NCBI GenBank assembly: GCA_030512335.1
Contig: JAULSU010000002.1
Coordinates: 1,116,001-1,180,000, forward strand
Reading direction: 5' to 3'
From: Immersiella caudata
Lineage: Eukaryota; Ascomycota; Sordariomycetes; Sordariales; Lasiosphaeriaceae
Length of the DNA stretch: 64,000 nt
This document shows positions 43,053-54,419 of this stretch, piece after piece; within the stretch, counting starts at the first letter, position 1; each line of letters starts with the position of its first letter. The translations under genes were made by a program, and so were the position numbers. Under the pieces are notes generated by a model. That model saw only the letters and a program-made list of their open reading frames with translations. It did no database searches and had not been told where the DNA came from.

Positions 43053-45120
43053 GAGAATAGAAAGGGGCAGGGTAATAAGCAAGCATAAGATTATGGGCGA
43101 CAAATTGTGATGGGTGGCATTGGCGTTTAGGTTTCAGAGGGGTCCCCCTTGGCTGGGATTGTGAGAATGTTTATGATTGTCCCGTAGATAGAGAATGAGA
43201 TTGTCTCTGGAATTTCATCTGTGGACTGTGTGCCTGTTTTGGAGGGTGTGTGCAGCTTGCTATCCGTCTGTGTCATACTTCAAGAGGCGTTGAAGTCAGC
43301 TTTCAAATCGAATCGGCAGGGACCGAACCTAGATGGAACCACGGTGGAGCTAGTACAGCAACACAGTTTCGAACACCTTACCTACCTAGTCTTACACAGA
43401 TCATGGCATTCTCGGGCACTTCGTGCGCTACTCAAGGACCATTACCAACCGTGTCCTCCCACTCTTTAGGAAGGACATTCTCGTTGACAACCTCCCTTCA
43501 CCGTCTCTATCCCGTCACCCGGGCGCCCTCGCGGACCCATTGGCTCGCTCTTCTACCTCTCGCCACAGAGGCACAGACGGTGGGCAGGGACGATGCCGAG
43601 TCTTTCCTTGTGTCCGAAAACTCCGATTCGTATGTGTTGGAGGTGACACTGGCAAATATGAACCAGTCCGGCGCAAGTGGACTGCCTTGGGTGGTTGGCT
43701 ATTGTGACTTTCCCACAGCCTCGCTTTCATGAGTGAGACCAAGAGTTTTTGCTTTCATCTTGCGGTGGACGGTTGACACGGGACGTATCGATGATGTACC
43801 TCAGGTTAGCTTTGGTCACATCCTTGTGTCACTGGCATGCGAAAACCCTGTCTAGAAGAACGTGGGGTCCGTTTAGCCAATGTGCCGAGCTCTATTGACA
43901 TTGGGAAGAGGAATCGTTCAATATCAATCAGACCTCCTTTGAGGCTGATGAGGCCTTTTCAATTGCGAAATAACACCTTTTGAGATAATAGGCATTTTAA
44001 GATGTAAAATAAGATCACTTACAATGCAGTGGATGCTGGCTCGTGTTGGCAGAAGGTATTTATTGGTCTGGGCAACGTGTTTTCGCACGGGGCAGATGGC
44101 CTCTCTCTCTTCTGACTGGAGCCTTCGTACAAGGCTGCCTGACTGAAGGGTCGAGCTGTCAGTCGAGGCCCTTCTCCACACTCGTTTTACCTAAAGGGTA
44201 TAAATACAAAGGCCTAGACTCGTAATCAGGGACATGAAGGCGCCGAAGGAAGCCGTGGGATAGGTTGGTTTGGGGCCGCCGAGAATGAAGTTGTGGCATT
44301 TCGCTGAGGTAACCAGGCCTCTAGACAACTGGATGCGAGGAAATACAGTATAAATCGCGACCCCGCATGAGAAGCAACACACTATCGGAGTATTATTGAG
44401 CCTTTGTATTGCTTATCTTGTCTGCGTCCGAAGCTGGGCGTTTGGTCGATAGCCATATGCTTGGAGGTCCTCAAGCGTTGGCCTCAGTTTGGGCGTTTGG
44501 AGAGTTGGCGACGGCACGAGAACTCGAAAATGACGAGCTTTATGGGGCGTTTATATGCTCAATTGATTTTTATCCCATATCGCGAGTCAAGTGTTAAACG
44601 TCCAGGATCCTAAGTTGTGGTGAGCAGAGCACCCCTTCCCCCCCCCCCAATTGAGTTTGCAAGTTCGGATGTTTTTGTCGCAGCCGGGAGCTTCCCGAGC
44701 TTTGCAGCCACACCTGCACGGCGAGGTGGAAGCTGCACTGGGCTCAAGTAGAGCTGCGTTGAACCATTGCGGACGCAAAAAAAGAAGCTGAAACTTCGGG
44801 GTGAGGACATCCAATATCAAATTGCTGAAGCCCGCACCAGAACGAGCAGGGGAAGGCCGCGGGAGAGTCCGCTCTGACGAAATTTGCAACAGCTCCCGAG
44901 CAACCAAAGCGTGTTTTCCCGGAGAACAGGGAGGCAGACCACGCCAAACAGTCCCACTTATTTCCATAACGGGCGGGTCACGTGCCAGGCTGGGAGCTCC
45001 GCAGCTTCTAGCCGAAAGCTCGTCGAGAGATTTTCGAACCCGTTTCCTCTCTCTTCAAAAGCCATCCTCTCCTCGCCTTGCCACACCACCATCCAAAGTC
45101 CGCCCTTAACCATCGTCAGG
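43053..45120. other. Intergenic upstream of ATP2 with possible repeat remnants
   Basis: About 2 kb without a gene. At roughly 43920-44240, blocks resembling the R2 family recur (AATAACACCTTTTGAG near 43969 and GTTTTCGCACGGGGCAG near 44080). A run of eleven C follows at about 44638-44648. The last 400 bp is the ATP2 promoter region, pyrimidine-rich near the start codon. Several open frames here show no coding character. Confidence 0.5.
43920..44240 (+). repeat. Dispersed repeat R2-like, copy 5
   Basis: Shares short blocks with the copies at 31.0-31.3 kb and 34.3-34.6 kb but no continuous alignment. Boundaries uncertain. Listed because the two shared blocks keep the same order and a similar spacing (about 100 bp) as in copy 3. 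Confidence 0.35.
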
Positions 45121-47774
45121 ATGTTCAAGAGGTGAGTCCGCGCCCCTAACGAGTCTTCACGAGCTTCCGCCGCCCCAATTGAGGTCAATTGAGCTGACAG
45201 CAGCCCTTCTTCGTGATGCAGCGGCATTTCCGCCTTCGCCCGGGCAAGCCGTCCGTCGTTCGCGGCGGCGGCCACTCGTCGCGCCATCCGCCCTTCCAGC
45301 CTCAACCTCAGAGCCCCTGCCCTCAGTAGGTTCGCCAGCACTGCAGGTGTTGGTGATGGCAAGATCTACCAGGTCATTGGTAAGCTTGGAGACCCGTGTC
45401 AAGTCCGTATTTTGGGGCATCAGCCGGCTAACCGCGCAACCCCGAAAATTTAGGTGCCGTCGTCGATGGTCAGTACACGCACTGCAAAACAAGGCACACG
45501 CCGTGCATCAACTCGATACTGACCCAATTGAACAGTCAAGTTCGACACCGAGAAGCTCCCTCCCATTCTCAACGCCATTGAGACCACCAATAATGGCCAG
45601 AAGCTCGTCCTCGAGGTCTCGGTATGCCAAGCCTTCCAACGTCGCCTGATGGTCCCGGTGTGCTAACTGGTCGCAGCAACATCTCGGCGAGAGCGTCGTA
45701 AGATGCATTGCCATGGACGGTTAGTCCCCCCGGAATTGATGATCATGGACAAAATTCTCAACAGCATTTTAGGTACTGAGGGTCTCGTTCGTGGTGCCAA
45801 GGCTACCGACAGTAAGTGTCATCAACTCGCGCAACTCAATTGCCGTGGGCAAAGCTAACCATTGTTACAGCCGGTGCTCCCATCACCATCCCGTGAGTTG
45901 CCAAAGTTTGCACGAGGGGCTATCTGCACACAGAAGCTCGGAATCACTCGGGTTGTGACTGACCAACTGAAAACAGTGTCGGCCCTGCCACCCTTGGTCG
46001 TATCATCAACGTCACCGGCGACCCGATCGACGAGCGTGGTCCCATCAAGACCGACAAGTTCCTCCCTATCCACGCTGAGGCCCCCGAGTTCGTTGAGCAG
46101 TCGACCACTGCCGAGATTCTCGTCACTGGTATCAAGGTCGTCGATCTCCTCGCTCCCTACGCTCGTGGTGGAAAGATTGGTCTCTTTGGTGGTGCTGGTG
46201 TCGGCAAGACTGTCTTCATTCAGGAGCTCATCAACAACATCGCCAAGGCTCACGGTGGTTACTCTGTCTTCACTGGTGTCGGCGAGCGTACCCGTGAGGG
46301 CAACGATCTCTACCACGAAATGCAGGAGACCTCCGTCATTCAGCTCGATGGCGACTCCAAGGTCGCTCTTGTCTTCGGTCAGATGAACGAGCCCCCCGGA
46401 GCCCGTGCTCGTGTCGCCCTCACTGGAGTAAGTTCCATACCCTCTTCCCCGATGGCTTGGCTCTCTTTCGATTTTCCCCTACCCATCGATTCGAAGTTGT
46501 CCGTGCCTCCCTGTACACCCAAACAAGCCTTGCTTGTTGGGATGGAGGGCATGGAGAGAACACTGTGATGCCTCTTGGAGGTTCCTCTTGTGCATCAAGA
46601 AAGATATCTCTAATGCATCGAGAGATTTCTGCGACGCCTCATGGTGTGATCCTTTGATCCCCCCTGAGATGTCCCCCAATGCCTTGAGACATGCCTTGGG
46701 CACCTTGAGGTATCTGTCGCAGACATTGAGAGGTCCCTTGGACACTTTGAGATATCCTCAGAATGCCTTGAGAGCTGCCTCTGGTGCCCCTTGGTATCTC
46801 GAAAACGGCAGTCGCGTTGGGTCATATTGCTTGGGTCATTCTCAGATGCCACCACCCCACACCCACAAAACGTCAACACAACATCATTAATGCATGTCCC
46901 TATACTGACAAACGCGTTTGCAGTTGACGATCGCTGAATATTTCAGGGATGTGGAAGGCCAGGACGGTATGAGATATCTTGCTAGAATCGCGAAAACGCG
47001 CGCTGACAAATTGTAGTGCTTCTCTTCATCGACAACATTTTCCGCTTCACCCAGGCCGGTTCCGAGGTGTCCGCTCTTCTCGGTCGCATTCCCTCTGCCG
47101 TCGGTTACCAACCCACTCTTGCCGTCGACATGGGTCAAATGCAGGAGCGCATTACCACCACCAAGAAGGGTTCCATTACCTCGGTCCAGGCTGTCTACGT
47201 CCCCGCTGACGATTTGACTGATCCTGCCCCTGCCACCACTTTCGCCCATCTTGACGCCACCACTGTCTTGTCCCGTGGTATCTCTGAGCTGGGTATCTAC
47301 CCCGCTGTCGACCCTCTCGACTCCAAGTCAAGAATGCTTGATCCGAAAATTGGTTTGTGGCGCCACTTTTTTTTATTTTTTTAAACCTTGACTCAATAGC
47401 TGACATCTCCTGCAGTCGGTGAAGAGCATTACAACACGGCCACTCGTGTCCAGCAGATCCTCCAAGAGTACAAGTCTCTCCAGGATATCATTGCCATTCT
47501 TGGCATGGACGAACTCTCGGAAGCTGACAAGCTTACCGTCGAGCGTGCCCGTAAGATCCAGCGTTTCCTGTCGCAGCCTTTCGCCGTTGCCCAGGTCTTC
47601 ACCGGTATCGAGGGCAAGCTTGTCGACCTGAAGGACACCATCGCCTCGTTCAAGGCCATCCTGGCTGGTGAGGGTGATGACCTCCCCGAGGGTGCTTTCT
47701 ACATGGTTGGTGACCTCGCGTCGGCTCGCGCGAAGGGTGAGAAGATTTTGGCCGACCTTGAGGCTAGCTCGTAA
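45121..47774 (+). CDS. ATP2: Mitochondrial F1-ATP synthase subunit beta
   Basis: Catalytic beta subunit of F1Fo ATP synthase in the mitochondrial matrix. Eleven exons: 45121-45131, 45222-45379, 45454-45468, 45536-45621, 45677-45719, 45773-45811, 45871-45892, 45977-46427, 46924-46966, 47017-47352 and 47416-47774, all in phase, 520 residues. The N-terminal ~40 residues are Arg/Ala/Ser-rich (presequence). The P-loop GGAGVGKT is at 196-203, followed by G-E-R-T-R-E-G-N-D and the L-L-F-I-D-N-I-F-R Walker B region. The D-E-L-S-E-A-D-K (DELSEED-like) loop is near the C-terminus. Exons 3 and 7 are only 15 and 22 nt. Intron 8 (46428-46923) is 496 nt against 50-90 for the others and is filled with a degenerate repeat. 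Confidence 0.98.
46530..46800 (+). repeat. Degenerate tandem repeat filling ATP2 intron 8
   Basis: About ten imperfect units of roughly 24-28 bp built on variants of CCTTGAGANNT with TCTC/GATAT elements (for example GCCTTGAGACATGCC, CACCTTGAGGTATCTG, CACTTTGAGATATCC, GCCTTGAGAGCTGCC). The array is open in frame on both strands for over 80 codons because of its periodicity, not because it codes. The splice acceptor at 46921-46923 and the conserved exon 9 show it is intronic. Confidence 0.65.
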
Positions 47775-49202
47775 TGGGGTGATGCAACACCGGGTGAGGA
47801 GCAAAAGGGTGGCCTGTGTATAGAAGTGAAAAGCGGTTTCTCGGGAGGTCCCTAGCTCAGTTAAGTTTCTCCTTTGTGAGCTGTGTATCAAATCAAGTCT
47901 TTTCCTCTATCACGTTGCGGCGGGAGCCGGATGGTGATGACTTTCTCGCTTGCCAAAAGTCAGTGCAGACAGGAGAGGTCGAGTCATGGGGCAAGAAACC
48001 GCTTGAACAGGCGTTCTTTGATGCGAACCGTAGATATCTAGCATTACCACGCGGGTTAGACAGAAAATAAGACAAAAAAATAAGTCTATTGTCCCATTTG
48101 TTACACTGTGGTCGGCAGCCCCTGGATCTTGGCGATCAAGTCTGCAGTCCGACACACGAGTCAGTTATTCTGATGAACAGGGCCGCTTCTCAGCCACCCT
48201 ACAGTCTTGAATGAGTCCATCCCTATCCTTGGGGAGGAGTCCGTCATCCTCGTGGACGAGTGGTGGGGCAGTTGCATCAGCTCGGGATCTTGTGTTGCAT
48301 GATTAAATCCAGGGGCTGGCGACATTGACGCTTGTACGGAGTATGTCCATACAGACCAGAGCGAGAAGGGTATGGGCGGCGCGATGTTTGTCGATGTGAG
48401 AGGCCTGGAGGGATACAGATGGAAGGAATCGGGATGCTCACAGGTGTAAGGACTTGTTTGCATGGGGGACATCAACAAGCGCAGCAAGTTGGATGGTTTC
48501 ATGCAGCCCGAATGACCGGGCGACCCTATTTCCATGTCTTTCCTCCAAAGACTCCTTGAGTACTGCCACTACCTGCTCTGGCCAATGTCTGAAGATGAGA
48601 AAGGAAGTGTGGGATCAAGCAAGACGATGGTAATCAGGGGGTGGAATGAAAGAGTCAGGATAAGGACGAGCGCAGCCGGGATCATGGGTTGTAAGTGCGG
48701 GTGGTGAATAGAAATTTAGGTAGCTACCTACTTAGGCACGATGAGTTGGAGAGTAAGATTGTGTTCCAGTTGCGTTCTTTTTTGGCAGTGCTAGGTTCCC
48801 GCTCAGCTCATCATGGGGTCGTTGAAAGGCATCCAGGATCTTGATCAACAGGGCATGTGGTGACTTGATGATATCTCGAGAGGCCTTGACTGCATTCACT
48901 TATAACATCGAGTTAGATGCCAGGCTGAAACGTTGTCATTCATTGTTTTAGATGGCGTTGTGCTGCTCTCAGGGGCATGCAGCAGCCCGCTCCCATGTTT
49001 ACCTGCTTGAGGTGCTTCGCCTGACCACAAGACAAGCGCTCAGTCCCTCTTGATGGCAGAACTCGATGTGATCTTGGAGCATAGTCAGGTCGAGCAGTGG
49101 AACCTCTTGCTTGCTCTGTCCCGCTGCTGGCATTGAAGGCATAGCTGCTGGTCATGAGAAGCTCTTGGGTGTGCCACTAGCAGCTACCCTGATGTAGCCG
49201 AC
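47775..49202. other. Intergenic downstream of ATP2
   Basis: About 1.4 kb holding the ATP2 3' flank. Nothing with coding character was found. A TAGGTAGCTACCTA palindrome at about 48717-48732 is of the short ACCTAGG-type simple sequence seen elsewhere in the window. Confidence 0.5.
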
Positions 49203-49757
49203 ATGCCGCTGGGATGTAATATGCTTCTTCCATCTTTGTCGCCTCTGGCTGTCTCTGAGGAATTTTTCTTGAACTTTTCAGTGTTTCTCAGCTGTGGATG
49301 TTGGCATCTGCCTCTGCCTCTGTCTCTCCCTCTTCTCCATCAGCATCCTAACCACCGCCTACTACTGTGTTGGTATCTGGTGGCGCTTGAAGAAGTATTC
49401 GCAGCGTGTTTGGTTGCAAACCCCCCGCACCCTGTCGACAACATCTTCGAGAATTTGTGGCCTTGGCCGCGTTCAACGTTTGGGTGGGATGCGTCATGTT
49501 CGCACAGCGAGTTCCAGGAACACCTCCCCGCCACAGGAACAAGATATTTGGACGAGCCAGCCTTCGCCGCCTACAACGCAAAGCGACCACAGATCGCTAG
49601 GGAGAAAGTTGCAGTCGTATCCAAGGAACACCAGCGCCGAGCTCGGAAAGCCAACCTGGACGCATATCTTGCTGAAACGCTTGCTACACGTATGGCGTGG
49701 CAAGAAAAGAACAAGCAACGGGTTCTGGAGCGCATCTTGAGCAAGTTCGGCTTGTAG
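49203..49757 (+). CDS. Possible small hypothetical protein
   Basis: Open frame of 184 codons. The first half is hydrophobic and Leu/Cys-rich and may be non-coding read-through. The second half (from about residue 95) is protein-like: charged, with two amphipathic Lys/Arg/Glu/Ala-rich helices ending in a Leu-Ser-Lys-Phe-Gly-Leu terminus. The true gene, if any, may have another start or a spliced 5' part. No family was recognised and a competing frame of 148 codons overlaps. Low confidence. Confidence 0.25.
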   Translation: MPLGCNMLLPSLSPLAVSEEFFLNFSVFLSCGCWHLPLPLSLPLLHQHPNHRLLLCWYLVALEEVFAACLVANPPHPVDNIFENLWPWPRSTFGWDASCSHSEFQEHLPATGTRYLDEPAFAAYNAKRPQIAREKVAVVSKEHQRRARKANLDAYLAETLATRMAWQEKNKQRVLERILSKFGL

Positions 49758-51419
49758 TAGTAGGAAGGGGAACCCAAGGGCGTGACCAGGAGGAGAATAA
49801 GGAAGAGCGCGGGCGAACTGGCCAGGCGAGGTGCAAATCAACCGGAACCTCGTCAAGGGGCTGGAAAACAGATCGGCGACCCCTTTTTCCTCTGGCAATA
49901 TTTACAACATCTTGATCCTCTCCGTATTTATATGGGAATCCCTTATGATAACGAGAAAGGACGATAAAAATTAATACAGCGTAAAGGTGAGACAAGACAG
50001 GTTCAATTTTCTATCTCCTGGACGAGCCCTGCCGGGATATTCTGTGGTGGCCGGGTCCGTTGCCGGGCTGTCTGCGGTCTTGCCGGCTCCGTGGAGAATA
50101 CCGAGGGCTTGGCAGCATCCCGGGCACGATTCACCGGGCGTGCTTAGGGAAGCCTTGAAGAAAAGAGCCCCGCTGTGGGCTTGTGGTGACCGCGTCATCT
50201 GCAGGCGCCTTACGCTCTTGGGTTCTCCAAGCGAGCGATGACACTCCGGGCACTCCTCTGGCTGCACTTGGGAAAGTCTTGAAGAATAGAGCTCCTTCAG
50301 GCAATGCTTCTAACTATAGCGCTAGGCATGTCTTATCCGGAATTGGAGATACGCCTCTCGGAGCCCCAGAAGCTCGCATTCCTGATGCATTCCAGATAGC
50401 AGCCTTTGGACCGCAAACTTGAGTTGCAGCAGTTGGAAGCTTGGCAGGTGTGGCGTTTTGGGGTCAGTTGTGACGATTTCGTAGACATCGCCGTGCTTGA
50501 TCGGGGTCAGGTCGAGGTATGTGTGTGTTCTTCCATCCGGGCACCGTCGCCCGCAGCTGGTGTACGGTTGGTGCCGCCCTCCACGGCAATGGTCCCAGAT
50601 CGACCCTCCACGCCTTATTGAATGGCATCTCGTCGATTGGCATGTCGATTTCAGGTGCTGGACTGCCCTCTGAGGGCATGTATGTTCTCGTGTGTGGATG
50701 CAGCTGGCTTGGTCCCAGCAGGGCTACTCTCTCGGTCTGCTCTCGACTGCTTGCCATTGACGTGCTGGAATCTTCGTGTGCCGTTCCGCCTCGCTGCAGG
50801 TCTTCTCCAACCGCTCTCTGCCTCGGTCGTCAGCGCTCGGGTTCTTGGGGGGTTGACTTCAACTGCGGTTCCTTACCTACGAGAGAATGAGTTAGATTTC
50901 CAGGAACATGAAGGTCAGTGAATCAGGGCAGAGGAAAAACTAGCGATATGCCTGTTTTACAGATGAAAATTGACCACCTTTTTTGTTCCTTTCGCTCCTT
51001 CCCTGAGTGGATAAAAAAAATACGTGACAAGTGGGCAATTTAATCAGCTCTCTAGCAATTGCAGAACTCGATTTCTCTTCCTCGCCAGTTCTTCTTCCTC
51101 CTATTCAGAAAAACAGGTCCTACTGATATGCGCAATCATGATATCGCGAACAAAGACTCGTCAACTCACGACAGCGTTGGCCGCGCAGTTCAAGGCAAAG
51201 CGCAGTCCAGCAAGCGCGACCTACGACGACGTAGAGCAGACCATCGAGCAAACTCATTGAGGCAAATTGGCAGCACGGTGAGAAAAATACCTCTATTTTG
51301 GTAGCGCACAAGTTTCTAACAAAACACACAGAAAATAGTCAACATGCCGACGACGACAATGTCCTTCGAGAGAGCTCCCAATACCGTGGCTGAGGGACAA
51401 GCCGGGCGAAAACACAAGC
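49758..51419. other. Intergenic, 1.7 kb
   Basis: No supportable gene. Between about 50100 and 50300 two imperfect direct copies of a ~110-bp segment can be seen (AGGGAAGCCTTGAAGAAAAG and GGGAAAGTCTTGAAGAATAG mark equivalent positions). At 51139-51276 an open frame beginning M-R-N-H-D could be a 5' exon (donor GTGAGA at 51277, acceptor at 51331-51332) for the small coiled-coil gene that follows. Confidence 0.4.
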
Positions 51420-51776
51420 ATGTCTCAAGAGGAAATTGCGAACAAGTTGAAGGAGCTGCAGAGCATCGAAGCCGACCAGGTCGGAGCGATCAAGGGTCTG
51501 AAGAGGGAGCGCGACGAGATTGCTCACAACCCTAAGGAGCACCGGACGCTCCAACTCAACGGCACCACGATCAAGCTCAGTGAGGACATTCTTGCCGCGT
51601 ACCGTAAGGAGCAGGCAGAGCTTGTGGCGACTCGGACAGCTGGTTCCGGGAGAATGCTCTTCAACGAGGTGGTCGAGTCCACCCAGGTTATGGGGGATAA
51701 GTTAGCCGAGATGGGGGCGACATTGGAGCGTCAGCTCGCGGTGCTGGAGCGGCTTTTGCAATACAAGACGGTCTAG
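51420..51776 (+). CDS. Small coiled-coil protein, function unknown
   Basis: Open frame of 118 residues, highly charged, predicted almost wholly helical with two heptad regions (about 2-35 and 60-115) around a short T-L-Q-L-N-G-T-T turn. The shape recalls prefoldin-like hairpins, but I see no family signature. Immediately upstream, a spliced frame (exon at 51139-51276, acceptor at about 51332, then M-P-T-T-T-M at 51344) reads protein-like up to about 51408, but in another frame. A one-base change near the AAAA at 51408 would join them. The gene is therefore either a complete short one starting at 51420 or the 3' part of a frameshifted longer one. Confidence 0.45.
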   Translation: MSQEEIANKLKELQSIEADQVGAIKGLKRERDEIAHNPKEHRTLQLNGTTIKLSEDILAAYRKEQAELVATRTAGSGRMLFNEVVESTQVMGDKLAEMGATLERQLAVLERLLQYKTV

Positions 51777-51933
51777 CGTTAGGTTGCACGAGATGGAGCT
51801 CGCGCCCAGTGTGGCAGCGCTGAAAGTCAACAAACCGGAGGAACAGGCGTCGCTTTGAGAAGGCCTTGATAAGTATCAAAGAAGCCGTTCATAAGATATC
51901 CTCAATTACTGCCGTGACCACCCGATGAGAAGC

Positions 51934-53065
51934 TCACAGCCCAAACCACTCCTCACTCGCCGTCAAATTCGACGGCACGCTATGCCCAACACCCGTCGCA
52001 TAGATTCCCTGCAGCCATGGCCCATAATTATCCGTCTGGTAGTTCCTCTCGGGGTAGTTCTTGACGCTGCTCACAGGAGTCTGTGTGTACCCGAACACAT
52101 TCGTCCACTGCTTGATCGTCTCCTGGTAGTTCTGCGGTGCCAGCGTCCCGTCGGCACTCCCGTGCCAGACTTGCATCTTGGGTCGTGGCCCGTTGTACCC
52201 GGGGTACATGTTCCGCACAACGTTTCCCCATGCTTCGGGGGTAGCTCTGCTCTGGCCGCCGCTGCAGCTGTTGTTCCATTGGGCGACGCTACCCGAGGAG
52301 GAGACGAAGCACCCTGCGGGAACACCGCTGTAGAGGGACACGGCTTTGATAAGGTAGGGGTAGGTTGAGGCGAGGACGTTGGCCATCATTCCTGTTATTG
52401 TCAGCCCCCTTCCATCCTGCATCCTGAGCAAGAAAGAACACTCACCACCCGAACTGCCACCCGTTACGAAGACCCTATCCTTATCGCCACTGCGGCATCG
52501 TTAGCTAACAGTTTCCATTTCATCACTACCCCTTTCCACCCCGGCCACAATTAACCCCCCCTCCCCCCCTCGCCCCCAACGTCGAGACACCCCAGAAAGG
52601 GGAAGGCGCACACTCACCCATACTTTGTAATCCCATGCACAATCATATTCGCAATCGCCTGGGAGTCCCCACCCCCCAGATTCGTCAAACTTCTCTTGCT
52701 CGACACATCCCAACAGCCACCGCTATTGGGCGAGCTCGGCCAGATGGTGATGTACCCCTTTTTATCGGACCCCTGTTTCCAGGGGATCTTGTTGTTGCGG
52801 AAGTATTGCTCGCCGGAGGATTGACACGAGTGGATTACGACGACAAGAGGGACGGGGGAGGGTGCTAGTTTGTCGGGGACGTAAATGTGCCTGTTTGTGT
52901 TGGTGTCGGTCTCGGGGGGTTGCTGCATGGGGGAAGAGGAAAAGGGGGAAGGGGTACAAACATAGGTGCCTTGGAGGTTGCATTGTTGGGGTAGTCAACC
53001 CGGGTCAGGGTGGCTGCTATGGCAGACGAGGCCATAGCAGAGAGTAGGATGGTTTGGGAGAACAT
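51934..53065 (-). CDS. Secreted CE1-family esterase (acetylxylan/feruloyl esterase type)
   Basis: Four exons: 53065-52962, 52890-52618, 52489-52446 and 52391-51934, phases matching, 292 residues. The N-terminal 18 residues are a signal peptide ending Ala-Ile-Ala-Ala. The fold is the PHB-depolymerase-type CE1 hydrolase: M-H-I-Y-V-P-D-K-L strand, I-H-S-C oxyanion region, I-W-P-S-S-P and C-W-D-V. The nucleophile elbow G-S-S-G-G has Ser139, followed by the catalytic Asp in H-G-S-A-D-G and His in G-V-G-H-S. Family members remove acetyl or feruloyl groups from plant xylan outside the cell. There is no carbohydrate-binding module. For intron 1 the acceptor at 52891 restores the conserved strand; an earlier AG at about 52921 would break the frame. 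Confidence 0.93.
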
Positions 53066-53929
53066 GTTGCTTTTGTTTGCTCAATATGATTGGAGGCTGA
53101 AGAAAAAAAGGGGGCAAGGCAAGTCTTCTTGTCGTTCTTTGACAACCAAAACAAGCGACCATCTCCAACTGCCAAGACCATTCCCGCATTCAGTTCTTAT
53201 ACACCATCACACTTCACTTCCCATCATGGAGGAACAGAATGGTATTGGTGGTAAAATACCCCATCCCTTAGTCCTTCCCATACTATGGTTCCAATTCTAC
53301 AGCTTCCCCTCCCCGCATCCTGCTTTACCGGTAGTCCTCATTGCGCAGGGCGATCTGATCTGCATAGATTAACCCCCGGGCATATAAGAGAGTGCCGTCG
53401 CACGAGGTCCGGGTCGGTAGAAGGGACGCCACTTACACCCACACGCGGCTAAACCGACACTGCATCCGCGTCTTGATCACGCCAAGATCCCGAGCCAATG
53501 GGACTGCCAAGCATAGTTCATGCTCTGTCAAGACATTCAGCATTTGTATGTGGGATACATGGCGAAGTACAAATCAACTCCTTGATGACATTATGTACAG
53601 CGTGGCTGCCCTGTGAGAAAACCTGATGTTATAAGTGTTTCTTTTGCCCTGTTCCTTATTCGCGTAGCTTGTTCGGACAGGAACAGAGCCGCAAACAAGA
53701 TCAACAGACGGTGTTCCCTAGCTCCCGTACATAACATTGAGGAACACATCTATCTGTCAGCACAAATGTGTTCTGACCTCCCAGTTTGCCAGCTTGTTTA
53801 CCAATCCCTCGTTTGACTCGTCCTCCCATACCATCAGCCCGTTCGCCATACCCTCCTTATTCGAGCTGATTAAGAGATGTTGAGTGTTCCTCAACGCGAA
53901 CATGACCCTCAATCCTCCTGCTTGATGTT
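53066..53929. other. Intergenic
   Basis: About 860 bp upstream of the esterase gene. The first 100 bp contains the A-run typical of the esterase 5' flank (53101-53110). No gene seen. Confidence 0.5.
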
Positions 53930-54419
53930 GCCAGCGTTGCTACCTACCGGAAGGCTTGTCGTCGTTCTTGACCTTGCGATCGCGTGACTCCTGATCCAGC
54001 GCTGCCACCCTCTGGCCTCCAGTTCGGCGTTCCTGCGCACAAAAAGCTCGTTCGACTTGATCAGATCCTTCATGGGCTGACTGTCACCAAATATCGCCCA
54101 GATCGCCTTTTGTCTCTTGCGCGCTTCGATAGCCTTTGGTGAAATCCTCCTCAATTGTTTCGAGAAACATGACGTCAACCTCAATCCGCTTCATCTCCTC
54201 AATCTAACGCCGCTTTGGGGGGGGAATCGCCAGGCATGTCCCGAAGAAGCTCATCGCACTGCCTCTTGAACTCCTTAGCCCCCTCGATCACCTCGGTTTC
54301 CCACCCCAACCCCTGGCTGAATCACATCCAGCATCCTTATAAACTGCTCCTTAAGAGATGCCCTCGAGCTTGTCCGGAAGCTCCTCTCCTATGTTCTTGG
54401 AGGCGTCCTCGGTCGACAT
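53930..54419 (-). pseudogene. Decayed coiled-coil gene with at least four frameshifts
   Basis: Starting at an ATG at 54419-54417, the minus strand reads 22 protein-like codons (M-S-T-E-D-A-S-K...) and then a stop. Protein-like reading continues in the next frame (K-E-Q-F-I-R-M-L-D-V-I-Q-P), shifts again (V-I-E-G-A-K-E-F-K-R-Q-C-D-E-L-L), again (I-E-E-M-K-R-I-E-V-D-V-M-F-L-E-T) and again (R-K-R-Q-K-A-I-W-A-I-F-G-D-S-Q-P). The tail ends near 53940. Each break needs only one or two bases. All pieces are charged and helical like the small coiled-coil gene at 51420, but they are not obviously copies of it. No family recognised. Confidence 0.5.

Noticed and set aside
46534..46890. Open frame of 118 codons inside the ATP2 gene
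   Set aside because: It arises from a periodic tandem repeat within an intron; both strands are open there.
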